Origin: Hypericibacter sp050729195
GTDB lineage: Bacteria; Pseudomonadota; Alphaproteobacteria; Dongiales; Dongiaceae
DNA: 64,000 bases
Direction of reading: 5' to 3'
Assembly (NCBI RefSeq): GCF_050729195.1
Contig: NZ_JBOHKS010000262.1
Location: 17,972-81,971 of the forward strand
The position numbers and the translations under genes are program-made. The notes below the pieces were generated by a model. It had not been told where the DNA came from, did no database searches, and saw only the letters and a program-made list of their open reading frames with translations. Numbering within the stretch: position 1 is the stretch's first letter; each line of letters begins with the position of its first letter. Positions 25,762-34,266 of the stretch are shown in pieces.

Positions 25762-25959
25762 CGGTTCGGTCCTTCGGTCCTTTCTCGGGCGCTGCTCGTC
25801 TCGGTGGCGCCAGGATTATAGGCGAGCTTCCGGCGTTGCGGGAGGCCCACCTGACGGATCGGTCAGGGCGGTGGCGGGATTCTGGACGATGGGCAGCGAT
25901 GATCCGCCCGCGCTATGCTCGAAAGCGCGACCCCGTCATTTCGAGGGAAGGGACCGTCG

Positions 25960-27276
25960 ATGAGCAGCCGGGATCTGGCGATCTTCCTGACCAACGATCT
26001 CGCGGGCATGACCCGGGGTCGCGGGTTTCCGGCGCGCGACCTGGGTCACCGCATGGATGCGGGCGTGGGCTGGGTCCCCGCCAATCTTGCCCTCACCCCG
26101 TTCGGCGATATCGGCGAGAATCCGTTCGGACCGCTGGGCGATCTGCGGCTCCAGCCCGAGCCGGAGAGCTCTGGGTTCAGGCTGACGGGGTTCGGCGAGG
26201 AGCATGGGCTGCTCGCCTTTCTGTGCGACATCGTCGAGACCGACGGGCGTCCCTGGGGCGGATGCCCCCGTCAATTCGCCAAGCAGGCGCTGGCGGATCT
26301 GGAACGCGAGACGGGTCTGACGTTGCGGGCCTCGTTCGAGCAGGAGTTCTTCCTGCTGGGGATCGATCTCGCCATCAACAGCGCCTTCACCTTGATCGAT
26401 TTCCGCGGGGTCCAGGGCTTTCTCGGCGCGCTCACCGAGGCGTTGTCGGCAGCCGGGGTCGAGCCCGAGACGATCTTGCGGGAGTATGGACCGCAGCAGT
26501 TCGAGCTCACCATGAAGCCGTCGCGTGGGCTGGTGGCGGCCGACCGCGCCATCATGCTGCGCGAGATCACCCGCGACGTGGCCCGTCAGTTCGGCGGCCG
26601 CGCCTCATTCGCGCCGATCATCGACCCGGCTTCGGTCGGCAGCGGCGTCCATCTTCATTTCAGCCTGGAGACGATCGATGGGCGGGCGGCGACCCACGAT
26701 CCCGCGGGCCCGGGCGGCATCAGCGCCAGGGCTGGCAGCTTCGTGGCGGGCGTGCTGCGCCACATGCCGGCCCTCTGCGCGCTGTCGGCGCCGAGCTTGA
26801 TCTCCTATCTGCGGCTGACGCCGCATCGCTGGAGCGCCGCCTTCAACTGCTTCGCCTATCGCAACCGCGAGGCCGGCGTCAGGATCGCGCCGGTCGACGA
26901 CACCCCCGGTCGCGAGATCGCGCGCCAGACGCATCTCGAATTCCGTGCCGGCGACGCAACGGCCAGCCCCTATATGCAGCTGGGTGCGCTGGTTCGTGCC
27001 GGGCTCGAGGGCCTGCGCGAGAAGCTGCCGGCGCCACCGCTGGTCGAAGGCGACCCCGCCGATCTTTCTGCCGCGCAGTTGAAGAAGCTGGGGATCCGCC
27101 GCCTCCCCGAGAGCCTGCCCGCGGCGCTCGCCGAACTGGAGAAGGACGCGACCGTCATGGGCTGGCTGCCCGACCCGATGCAGAAATCCTTCTTCGCGAT
27201 GAAGCGGACCGAGATGGCCAAGCTCAAGGACCTCGATCCCGCGGCCCAATGCGCCCGTTACGCTGCGGTCTATTGA
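25960..27276 (+). CDS. Glutamine synthetase-like ligase
   Basis: A 438-residue protein of the glutamine synthetase superfamily. The metal and substrate residues expected in the catalytic domain appear intact: Glu127-x-Glu129, Glu182 in GPQQFE, His231 in GSGVHLH, the ATP-side YRNREAGVRI block, and LEFRAGDATASPYMQ. The size fits gamma-glutamyl-polyamine or -amine synthetases more than GlnA, and no GlnA adenylylation tyrosine region is evident. The ATG at 25960 follows a purine-rich site; a start at 25915 is possible but less likely. It lies 55 bases before a GroEL paralogue on the same strand. The amine or acid substrate is unknown. Confidence 0.85.
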   Translation: MSSRDLAIFLTNDLAGMTRGRGFPARDLGHRMDAGVGWVPANLALTPFGDIGENPFGPLGDLRLQPEPESSGFRLTGFGEEHGLLAFLCDIVETDGRPWGGCPRQFAKQALADLERETGLTLRASFEQEFFLLGIDLAINSAFTLIDFRGVQGFLGALTEALSAAGVEPETILREYGPQQFELTMKPSRGLVAADRAIMLREITRDVARQFGGRASFAPIIDPASVGSGVHLHFSLETIDGRAATHDPAGPGGISARAGSFVAGVLRHMPALCALSAPSLISYLRLTPHRWSAAFNCFAYRNREAGVRIAPVDDTPGREIARQTHLEFRAGDATASPYMQLGALVRAGLEGLREKLPAPPLVEGDPADLSAAQLKKLGIRRLPESLPAALAELEKDATVMGWLPDPMQKSFFAMKRTEMAKLKDLDPAAQCARYAAVY

Positions 27277-27331
27277 GCGCAATCCGCGCTTGGGCTAAAG
27301 CGTCGCTCCCGATCTTCTGGAAATCGAATCG

Positions 27332-28909
27332 ATGGGACGGCCGGTCACGATCAGGGGCGATGGGCTGGGCAGGCTTTGCCTGGCGCAAGGGATTCAACTG
27401 GCGGCCAGGGCCATTGCCCCCAGCCTGGGTCCCAAGGGACGCACCGTTCTGCTGCATCGGCCGCCGGCGCCGCCTGTCCTGCTGACTCACGGCTACGATA
27501 TTGCTCGCGAAGTGGCGGCGAGCTGTCATGGGCCGGAAGCCCATGGTGCTCGTATTTTGAAAGAGACGCTGTTCGAGGTCGATCGCGACTTTGGCGACGG
27601 CACCTCCGCAGTCGCGCTCATGATGGCCTCGATCGTCTCGGCCGCAGTGCCCTTGGCTCAGGCCGGCCTCGATATGGGCGATGTCGCCGATGCATTGCTG
27701 GAACTGGCGCCTGATCTGCAAAATAAGATCCAATCCTATCGGATCGATGCGCGTTTGGACGAGATCGCTCTGGCCGTTGCCAGGACCGCCGCCCGTGACG
27801 AGGAGATCGCCAATCGCATTGGTGCATTGTTTCTGGAACTCGGCGGCGAGACGGTGATTCAGGTTCAGGAAGGCGAGGGCAGGGATATCGAAAGCGACAT
27901 CCGGCCGGGCACGACGATCGAAGCAGCCCTGGTGTCGCGCCACCTCTCGGATGATTCCGACCGGATCCAGGTCCGGCTCAAGGATCCCTATATCCTGATC
28001 GCCGACGAAGAGATCAGCGATTTCGGCAGCCTGCTGCCTGTTCTCGAAGGGTTTGCCACGAAGCAGAAATCCCTGCTCATCGTCGCCCGCGATATGACGG
28101 GCGTCGCGTTGCAGGCGCTCGTCCGCAACAAGACCGAGGCGGGATTGCGGGTTGCGGCGCTCAAGATCGGGAGCGTCGCCGAACGCGGCTATGACGCGCT
28201 CGAGGATCTGGCGATCGCGACCGGGGCGGAGCTGCTGTCGGATCGGTTCGGGACGGATCTGCGAAAGATGCGCCCGCAGATGCTGGGCCGGGCCGAGGAG
28301 GTGAAGGTCGAGCAGAATTTCACGACGGTGCTCGGAGGTGCCGCACGAGGCAACGCCCTGGAAACCAGACGCAAGGAGATCCGGCAGCGGATCGCCGGCG
28401 AACGCTATCTGAGCTATGACCGCGAGCAGCTCGAATTGCGCTTGGCGCGTCTCAGCCGGGGCTTTGCCCGGCTCCATATCGGCGGCATCACATCGGCAGA
28501 CCGGTCCATCCGCTTGATGGCTGCGCGAAAGGCGGTCGCCGGTCTGCAGGCGGCGCAGGGCGGCGTGGTGCCCGGTGGCGGGACCGTTTTCCTGCATCTC
28601 GCGGCCAGCCTTGCATCGGGACCAAGCGATGACGGCGCCCGCCAGGCCGCACGGCGTTTGGCGCGCAATGCCCTGCGGCAGATCCCTGCCACGATGATCG
28701 GCAATGCCGGTGAGGACCCTCCCGTCTGGCTCGGCCGTCTCGAGGGCGCGAAGAAGCCAGCCGACGGCCTCGATCTGGAGACCATGATCTTCGGCGATCT
28801 GCGGCGGGCCGGCATCCTCGATCCCGCATCCGTGCTCGGCGTCACCATCGAGCGGGCCTTCTCGGCCGCCGCCACGGTGCTCCGCGCCGACCTCCTCATC
28901 ACCAGCTGA
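27332..28909 (+). CDS. Divergent GroEL-like chaperonin lacking two ATPase aspartates
   Basis: A 525-residue group I chaperonin with all three domains and near-normal length. Conserved parts include LGPKGRTVLL (residues 32-41), the phosphate-binding GDGTS with Asp89, GVVPGGG at 411-417 and the C-terminal ILDPASV. GroEL Asp52 is replaced by His53, and there is no Asp where Asp398 should be (Arg399; none from 391 to 410). Both residues drive ATP hydrolysis in E. coli GroEL. The Gly-Gly-Met tail is missing and no groES lies nearby. It probably binds ATP but hydrolyses it poorly, and may serve a specific client such as the adjacent glutamine synthetase homologue. Confidence 0.88.
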   Translation: MGRPVTIRGDGLGRLCLAQGIQLAARAIAPSLGPKGRTVLLHRPPAPPVLLTHGYDIAREVAASCHGPEAHGARILKETLFEVDRDFGDGTSAVALMMASIVSAAVPLAQAGLDMGDVADALLELAPDLQNKIQSYRIDARLDEIALAVARTAARDEEIANRIGALFLELGGETVIQVQEGEGRDIESDIRPGTTIEAALVSRHLSDDSDRIQVRLKDPYILIADEEISDFGSLLPVLEGFATKQKSLLIVARDMTGVALQALVRNKTEAGLRVAALKIGSVAERGYDALEDLAIATGAELLSDRFGTDLRKMRPQMLGRAEEVKVEQNFTTVLGGAARGNALETRRKEIRQRIAGERYLSYDREQLELRLARLSRGFARLHIGGITSADRSIRLMAARKAVAGLQAAQGGVVPGGGTVFLHLAASLASGPSDDGARQAARRLARNALRQIPATMIGNAGEDPPVWLGRLEGAKKPADGLDLETMIFGDLRRAGILDPASVLGVTIERAFSAAATVLRADLLITS

Positions 28910-28959
28910 ACCGGTCTTCATCCCCGGATTCGCTCGACAAATTGAGAGTCGCCACGTTG

Positions 28960-28976
28960 ATGTTATATGATATATC
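28960..28976 (+). promoter_or_regulatory. Candidate GntR operator upstream of the polyamine-type ABC operon
   Basis: ATGTTATATGATATATC is identical, in inverted orientation, to 34129-34145 next to the gntR-family gene. It lies about 116 bases before the ATPase gene start in an AT-rich patch. Two identical 17-mers in the promoter regions of two neighbouring operons that flank a regulator gene strongly suggest a shared operator. Confidence 0.7.
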
Positions 28977-29091
28977 GTGTGTCAGGAGACGATGATCGAA
29001 ACCGAGGGCCGATGCGGGTTTCACGCTACTCTCTCATGACGTTTCGCGGAGCCGGCGGGCGGGTTCGCCGGCTGTTTCCGGCCGGGGAATC

Positions 29092-30258
29092 GTGGTGAAG
29101 GAAACCCAGACGGGCGCGATCGCGCGGCCGCCGCGTGCCCGTCCGCGGCCCGGGCGCGAGGGGGCTGTCGCCGAGGCCGGTGACAGCCGTCCGATGCTGG
29201 AAGTGGTCGGGGCCACCCATGCCTATGGACCGGTGGTGGCGCTCGATAACGTCTCGCTGACAGCGGAGCGCGGCGAGTTCCTGACCATCCTCGGCGCCAG
29301 CGGTTCCGGCAAGACGACCATGCTTCGGGTCATCTCGGGCCTGGAGCGCCCGAGCCGGATCGAGCGCCTGGCGATCGATGGCCAGGATGTCTCCGACAAG
29401 CCGGCATCGATGCGCAACTGCACGACCGTCTTCCAGAACTACGCGCTCTTCCCCCACATGTCGGTCGGCGAGAATGTCGGCTATGGGCTGAAGGTTCGCG
29501 GCGTTCCCAAATCGGAGATCCTGTCGCGAGCGCTCGATGCGTTGCGGCTGGTCCAGCTGGCGGACAAAGCCGATCGCCGCATTCACCAACTGAGCGGCGG
29601 CGAGCGCCAGCGCGTGGCCCTGGCGCGCGCTCTGGTGACGCGGCCGGCGATCCTGCTGCTCGACGAACCGCTGGGCGCGCTCGACGAGAAGCTGCGCCAG
29701 GAGATGCAGTCGGAGCTGGTCGAGCTGCATCGCACGCTGGGCATGACCTTCGTCTATATCACCCATAGTCAGGAAGAAGCCCTGACCATGAGCGACCGTG
29801 TCATCCTCATGCGCAAGGGTCGGATCGAGCAGAGCGGCTCGCCCGAGGCGCTGTTCGACCGGCCGGTCAGCCGCTTCGCAGCCGAGTTCATGGGATTCGA
29901 GAACATCATTCCGGCCGTGGTGCGCGAGATCAGCTCGGGCCGTGTGATCGTCGAGATCGGGACCCATGTCATCAGCGGCATCTGGACCGCGCCGGCCGAG
30001 CCGCGCCAAGGGGACCGCGTTCTGATCGCCGTCCGGGCCGAGCGGCTCATGCCGGTGCGCCAGGGTCAGTCCGGCGCCAAGGAAAATCTGATCGAGGCTG
30101 CCCCAGGTCCGCGGACCTATCGCGGGAAGTATGTGGATCAGGCGGCTACCACGTCGATCGGAACGATACGCCTGCGCGTCTGGGATCGCTCGACCCCGGT
30201 CGAGGATTTCGACGCCGTGACCTGGAGCATGACGGACTGCGTGATCATACCGGCATAG
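29092..30258 (+). CDS. Spermidine/putrescine-type ABC ATPase (PotA-like)
   Basis: A 388-residue ATPase with Walker A GASGSGKTT, signature LSGGERQRVALARAL, Walker B ILLLDEPLGALDEKL and a C-terminal TOBE domain (from about residue 285). About 35 residues precede the core, rich in Arg and Pro (ARPPRARPRPGREG), which is longer than usual; the true start may lie downstream of the GTG at 29092. It is the first gene of an ATPase, binding protein, permease, permease operon under the candidate GntR operator at 28960. Confidence 0.9.
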   Translation: MVKETQTGAIARPPRARPRPGREGAVAEAGDSRPMLEVVGATHAYGPVVALDNVSLTAERGEFLTILGASGSGKTTMLRVISGLERPSRIERLAIDGQDVSDKPASMRNCTTVFQNYALFPHMSVGENVGYGLKVRGVPKSEILSRALDALRLVQLADKADRRIHQLSGGERQRVALARALVTRPAILLLDEPLGALDEKLRQEMQSELVELHRTLGMTFVYITHSQEEALTMSDRVILMRKGRIEQSGSPEALFDRPVSRFAAEFMGFENIIPAVVREISSGRVIVEIGTHVISGIWTAPAEPRQGDRVLIAVRAERLMPVRQGQSGAKENLIEAAPGPRTYRGKYVDQAATTSIGTIRLRVWDRSTPVEDFDAVTWSMTDCVIIPA

Positions 30259-30301
30259 GGCAAACCGGATCCAAAACAAAGCCCATGGACAGGAGGAGAC
30301 C

Positions 30302-31504
30302 ATGAGTAAGACCAAGGGGACGTTCACCCAGCTTGAATTGCTGCGACGCGATTTCCTGAAGGCGATGGCGGCGGCCGGCGTCGGCGCCGTTGCGACGCGT
30401 GTCGCAGCGCCCGGCGAGGCCATGGCGGCCAACCCGGTGGTCCATGGCTATGGCGTCACGACCGCCCAGCTCAAGGACTGGTCGATCATGTCCAAGTCGA
30501 TCGGCATCGATATGGATTTCACCGGCACGAACAACTCGGTCGGCGTCTATCTGCGCGATGTCGTCGCCTCGCAGCTCGGCGACAAAGTCGACATCTTCAT
30601 CTTCGAATCCGGCACCGAGGACATCCTCGGGCCCCAGGGCATCTATCTCGTGATCGACGAGAAGAACCCCGAGCTGACCCTCTGGGACCGCACGCCGGAC
30701 GAATGGAAACACTCCGAAGTCGTGATGGGGAAGGACGGGAAGCAATATGGCGTGCCAGTCATCGGCAATGCCGACAGCTTCGGCTATTTCCCCGACAAGA
30801 TCGGCGCCGAGGCGAGCGGCGAGCAGGACATCTCCTGGGAGATGTTCTTCGAGAGCGACAAGACCCGTGGCCGCGTCGCCTACGACCAGACCTGGACCTA
30901 CTCCATGCCAGAAGCGGCCCTCTATCTGCAGCAGTCGGGCAAGACGCAGATCAAGGACGTGGCCGACATGACGAAGGAGGAGGCGAGGGCCGTCGTCGAT
31001 TATCTCGTGGCGCGGAAGAAGGCGGGTCAGTTCCGCACGCTTCATTCCGCCTTCGAGGAGCAGGTTCAGCTTCTGACCAACCGCGAAGTGGACATGATCA
31101 ATTGCTGGGAGCCGGCGACGCGCGAGGCCAACAACAAGCTGGGTGCCGGCACGGTGCGCTACGCCTACACCAAGGAAGGCTACTTCAAGTGGGGGCACGG
31201 CGCCTATGTCGCCAAGCAGGTCGCCGATCGCGGCAACATCAACGACGTCTATAAGGTTCTGAACTACTTCCTCGGCGGCGAGTACCGCGCGCTTCAGGCC
31301 CGGGATCGCGGCTATGCCGGCCCGAACATGGATCTGGGCGTCGAGTACGCGCAGAAGCAGGGATGGGCGCAGGACCAGATCGACGCCCTGAAGGCGACCG
31401 AGGCCAAGGTCAAGCGCAAGTTCCAGAAGCCCTTCGTCAGCACCACGACGCCGACGAACGCGGATGCGATGGAAGAGGAGTGGCAGCGCTTCCTCAATGC
31501 CTGA
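30302..31504 (+). CDS. Polyamine-type ABC substrate-binding protein with a Tat signal
   Basis: A 400-residue family 1 binding protein. The N terminus carries a twin-arginine motif (RRDFLKAMAAAG, residues 15-26) and cleavage is likely after AMA near residue 42, so it is probably exported folded. The rest (FIFESGTEDILGPQG, YGVPVIGNADSFGYFPDKIG, MINCWEPATREAN) fits the PotD-like group that binds small amines, carboxylates or amino-acid derivatives. It starts 43 bases after the ATPase gene with AGGAGG upstream. Co-regulation with PxpABC suggests 5-oxoproline or a related compound as ligand, which is an inference. Confidence 0.9.
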   Translation: MSKTKGTFTQLELLRRDFLKAMAAAGVGAVATRVAAPGEAMAANPVVHGYGVTTAQLKDWSIMSKSIGIDMDFTGTNNSVGVYLRDVVASQLGDKVDIFIFESGTEDILGPQGIYLVIDEKNPELTLWDRTPDEWKHSEVVMGKDGKQYGVPVIGNADSFGYFPDKIGAEASGEQDISWEMFFESDKTRGRVAYDQTWTYSMPEAALYLQQSGKTQIKDVADMTKEEARAVVDYLVARKKAGQFRTLHSAFEEQVQLLTNREVDMINCWEPATREANNKLGAGTVRYAYTKEGYFKWGHGAYVAKQVADRGNINDVYKVLNYFLGGEYRALQARDRGYAGPNMDLGVEYAQKQGWAQDQIDALKATEAKVKRKFQKPFVSTTTPTNADAMEEEWQRFLNA

Positions 31505-31520
31505 GAAGGGCTGAGGCAAA

Positions 31521-31553
31521 GCGGGATCGGGTTTCCCTGTTTCCCGATCCCGC
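31521..31553 (+). terminator. Hairpin after the polyamine-type binding-protein gene
   Basis: Arms GCGGGATCGGG (31521-31531) and CCCGATCCCGC (31543-31553) form a perfect 11-bp stem with an 11-base loop, starting 17 bases after the stop. Only a short tail (ATCTGTTT) follows, so it may stabilise the upstream message or attenuate the permease genes. Confidence 0.65.
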
Positions 31554-31564
31554 ATCTGTTTCAC

Positions 31565-32500
31565 ATGAGGGACTTAGAGAACCGCATGAGCCTTGCGTTA
31601 CCTGGGCAACATTCCTTCGCTCAGCGCTATTCGGCGTTGTCTGGCGCCCGAATCGTGACGGCCTTGTTCCTTGTGGTCTGGATCGGCCTGGTCATTCTTC
31701 CGCTGCTGGTGTTGTTCGCTTATAGCTTCTTCGAGACCAGGACCTTCGTCACCGTCTATGACCCGTCGCTCAAGACCTGGATGACCCTCTTCGAATCCGG
31801 GCGGTGGGAAGTGGCCATTCGCACCGTGCGCATTGCATTGACGGTGACCCTGATCGAACTGGTCTGCGGCTTTCCCTTCGCGCTCTGGCTTGCCAAGGGG
31901 TGCCGCTACAAATCGGTGCAGGCGGCGGTTCTGACGCTGCTCACCATTCCCTTCTTCCTCGACATGTCGTCGCGGACCATCGTCTGGCGCGCCATTCTGG
32001 GCCGTGAAGGCTTGATCAACAGCCTGCTGATGGGGTTGGGGATCACCGATCAGCCGATGGAATGGATGCTCTATAGCGAGTTCTCGGTCCATTTCGGCAT
32101 GATCGCGCCCTACTTCCCGACCATGGTACTGCCGATCTATCTCGCCATGACCTTCATCGACGACGATCTGATCAAGGCGAGCAACGATCTGGGCGGCAGC
32201 CCCTTACAGACGCTGCTGAACGTCATCATCCCGCTGTCCCTGCCGGGAATCATCGCCGGTGTCGTCTTCACGCTGGGACCGGCGCTGGCGGCCTGGGTGG
32301 AGCCGGGGATGCTGGGCGGTGGCTTCGTCAATCTCCTCAGCAATTCGGTCGAGAGCGCCTATACCGCGCTCAAATATCCCGTGGTCGCCGCGCTTTCGAC
32401 CTTCGTGATCCTGATCCTGGCGGTTCTGTTGGGGCTTCTCCTTCTGCTCTCGCGCCGGGTGGCCGATCTCGGCGCTTCCTTCAAAGTGATGCGGAGCTGA
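31565..32500 (+). CDS. Polyamine-type ABC permease (PotB-like)
   Basis: A 311-residue permease with about six membrane helices and an EAA-type coupling loop (KASNDLGGSPLQTLLNVIIPLSLPG). Either the ATG at 31565 or the one at 31586 could start it. It lies 60 bases after the binding-protein gene, beyond the hairpin, and 4 bases before the partner permease. It forms a heterodimeric channel with that partner. Confidence 0.92.
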   Translation: MRDLENRMSLALPGQHSFAQRYSALSGARIVTALFLVVWIGLVILPLLVLFAYSFFETRTFVTVYDPSLKTWMTLFESGRWEVAIRTVRIALTVTLIELVCGFPFALWLAKGCRYKSVQAAVLTLLTIPFFLDMSSRTIVWRAILGREGLINSLLMGLGITDQPMEWMLYSEFSVHFGMIAPYFPTMVLPIYLAMTFIDDDLIKASNDLGGSPLQTLLNVIIPLSLPGIIAGVVFTLGPALAAWVEPGMLGGGFVNLLSNSVESAYTALKYPVVAALSTFVILILAVLLGLLLLLSRRVADLGASFKVMRS

Positions 32501-32504
32501 CGCG

Positions 32505-33356
32505 ATGGCGGCGGATGTCGGCATGGCCTTGACCTTCCCGGCGGCGCCTGTCGTGCAGCGGGGCCCCAGCTACTGGCGCGGCTGGCCGAAGCTTGCCAAA
32601 TGGGGCGGCTATGCCGTTCTCACCCTGACTTACTTTCCGTTGATCTGGCTCGCCCTGATGTCGATCAGCGAACGGCCGCTCTCCGGCATTCCCTTTCCGC
32701 TGTCCCTGGAAAACTATGCCGCCTTGTTCGAGGACCGGCGCTGGGCCGAACCCTTCGGTGTCAGCCTCCTGCTGGCGCTCGCTGTCGGGCTGATCTGCAT
32801 GATCGTGGCGACCGCAGTAGGGCGGGCGATTCCCCAGCTCCGGCGGCCAGGCGGCGTGGTGCTGCTGGCAGTCCTGCCGCTTTTCGTGCCGGGCATGACG
32901 ATGGGGGCGGCGCTCTTCATCTTCCTGCGCTCGTTCCTGGGGCTGAAGCTGGGATTCTGGGCGATCTTCCTGGGCCATATCGTCTGGGCCCTCCCGTTCT
33001 CGCTCCTGACGGTGCTGGTGCTGGCGACGAAGTTCGATCACCGCCTGCTGGAGGCGGCCGAGGACCTCGGCGCTTCGAAATGGGAGCGATTCTGGGATAT
33101 CGAGTTCCCGATCCTGCGGCCGGGGATCGTCGGGGCCGGCCTGTTCGGCTTTCTGCTGTCGTTCAACGAAGTGCTGCGCTCGGTCTTCCTGCGCGGCACC
33201 GATACCACCATGCCGATCTGGAACTGGCTGATGGCGGCGTCGCAGCAGTCCCAGGTGCCGATCATCTTCGCGCTGTCGAGCCTTGTCCTGACGGTGACCT
33301 TGCCGCTGCTGGCCGGTTTTTTCTGGGTACTGTTTGTGAAGCTGGACCGTTCTTGA
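32505..33356 (+). CDS. Polyamine-type ABC permease (PotC-like)
   Basis: A 283-residue permease with the coupling loop EAAEDLGASKWERFWDIEFPIL and about six membrane helices. It completes the four-gene importer. Its last 95 bases overlap the 3' end of the gntR-family gene on the opposite strand, an unusually deep convergent overlap for two coding regions. Confidence 0.93.
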   Translation: MAADVGMALTFPAAPVVQRGPSYWRGWPKLAKWGGYAVLTLTYFPLIWLALMSISERPLSGIPFPLSLENYAALFEDRRWAEPFGVSLLLALAVGLICMIVATAVGRAIPQLRRPGGVVLLAVLPLFVPGMTMGAALFIFLRSFLGLKLGFWAIFLGHIVWALPFSLLTVLVLATKFDHRLLEAAEDLGASKWERFWDIEFPILRPGIVGAGLFGFLLSFNEVLRSVFLRGTDTTMPIWNWLMAASQQSQVPIIFALSSLVLTVTLPLLAGFFWVLFVKLDRS

Positions 33357-34023
33357 GTGCCGCCTCTGCCTCCATTTCCCGCAGGCGCCCCATCAGACTC
33401 TCTGCCGCTTCGGAGATGTCCCAGACGACGCTGTCGCGCACCGCTGCCGGGTTGCCACTGCTGATCGCGGTGACGATCTTGCGATGACCGTCATTGGCCT
33501 CGCGCAGATAGTCCGTGTCTTCGAACAAGCAGTAGAGGAAAGGCCCCACCTGGGTCCAGAGATCCTGGATGATTTGAAGCGTGTGGGGCGACTGTGCCCG
33601 CTCATAGATGACGAAATGGAACTTCTCGTTCCGCTTCAGATAGCCGGCGGCATTCTTGTCTTTGATGTCGCGGTCGATCTCGACGATGGTGCTTTCCAGG
33701 CGCGCGATATCGCTGTCGCGAAAATTGGGCGTGGCGAGCTCGGCTGCCAGTCCTTCGAGCAGACAACGAATCCGGCGGAGCTCGACGAACTTGTCGAGCG
33801 TGAGGATGGGCACCGCGATCGACCGATTGCGCAACAAATCGAGCGAATGCTCGGCGACAAGCCGCTGCAAGGCCTCGCGGACCGGCGTGGCGGAGATGCC
33901 GTAATCATGGGCAAGCTGGCGGATCGTCAACACCTCGCCTGGCTTGAACTGCCCCGACATCAGTCCCTTCTTGATGGCCGCGTAGGCGCGGTCGTTGAGC
34001 GTTTGATGTTCGATCTTGGCCAT
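33262..34023 (-). CDS. GntR-family transcriptional regulator, FCD subgroup
   Basis: A 253-residue regulator from the ATG at 34023 (an ATG at 34050 would add nine residues). The N-terminal winged helix has the GntR recognition segment (IRQLAHDYGISATPVREALQRL, about residues 35-56). A C-terminal all-helical FCD ligand domain follows with metal-site-like Asp and His residues (RNEKFHFVIYE). The last 30 or so residues are basic, low in complexity and antisense to the permease gene end. It sits between the ABC importer and pxpABC; a 17-bp repeated sequence lies before both, so it probably controls both. Its ligand may be 5-oxoproline or a related acid. Confidence 0.92.
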   Translation of the reverse strand: MAKIEHQTLNDRAYAAIKKGLMSGQFKPGEVLTIRQLAHDYGISATPVREALQRLVAEHSLDLLRNRSIAVPILTLDKFVELRRIRCLLEGLAAELATPNFRDSDIARLESTIVEIDRDIKDKNAAGYLKRNEKFHFVIYERAQSPHTLQIIQDLWTQVGPFLYCLFEDTDYLREANDGHRKIVTAISSGNPAAVRDSVVWDISEAAESLMGRLREMEAEAALKNGPASQTVPRKNRPAAARSPSGQGSTARR

Positions 34024-34128
34024 GATTCCCACTCTCGCCGCGACCCGCATTGGCCGGGGCCGGGACTCGCTATTGAACCCAGAATAGACCGAAATCGGGT
34101 ATCCGGGCGGAAATCACTTTGCGATAGT

Positions 34129-34145
34129 GATATATCATATAACAT
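34129..34145 (-). promoter_or_regulatory. Candidate GntR operator in the gntR-pxpA divergent promoter
   Basis: The reverse complement of this 17-mer equals 28960-28976. Here the core extends to the perfect palindrome TGATATATCA (34128-34137). It lies 105 bases before the gntR-family start and 121 bases before pxpA, so one regulator dimer could control both directions, including autoregulation. Confidence 0.7.
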
Positions 34146-34220
34146 GAATCTAGGTTGGCGCCCAGCATGCCGACATGATCGAGGACGCCCCCAGGCCGCT
34201 GCCGGCGAGCGCCGCCGGAA

Positions 34221-34258
34221 GCTTGCACGTCACGAGGCAGCTTGCACGTCACGAGGCA
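34221..34258 (+). repeat. Tandem 19-bp duplication in the pxpA leader
   Basis: GCTTGCACGTCACGAGGCA occurs twice head to tail without mismatch (34221-34239, 34240-34258), ending 8 bases before the pxpA ATG. Each copy contains GAGG, so the ribosome-binding site itself is duplicated; the second copy is at about the right distance. A recent slippage or duplication event is likely. Confidence 0.9.
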
Positions 34259-34266
34259 GATGGAAA

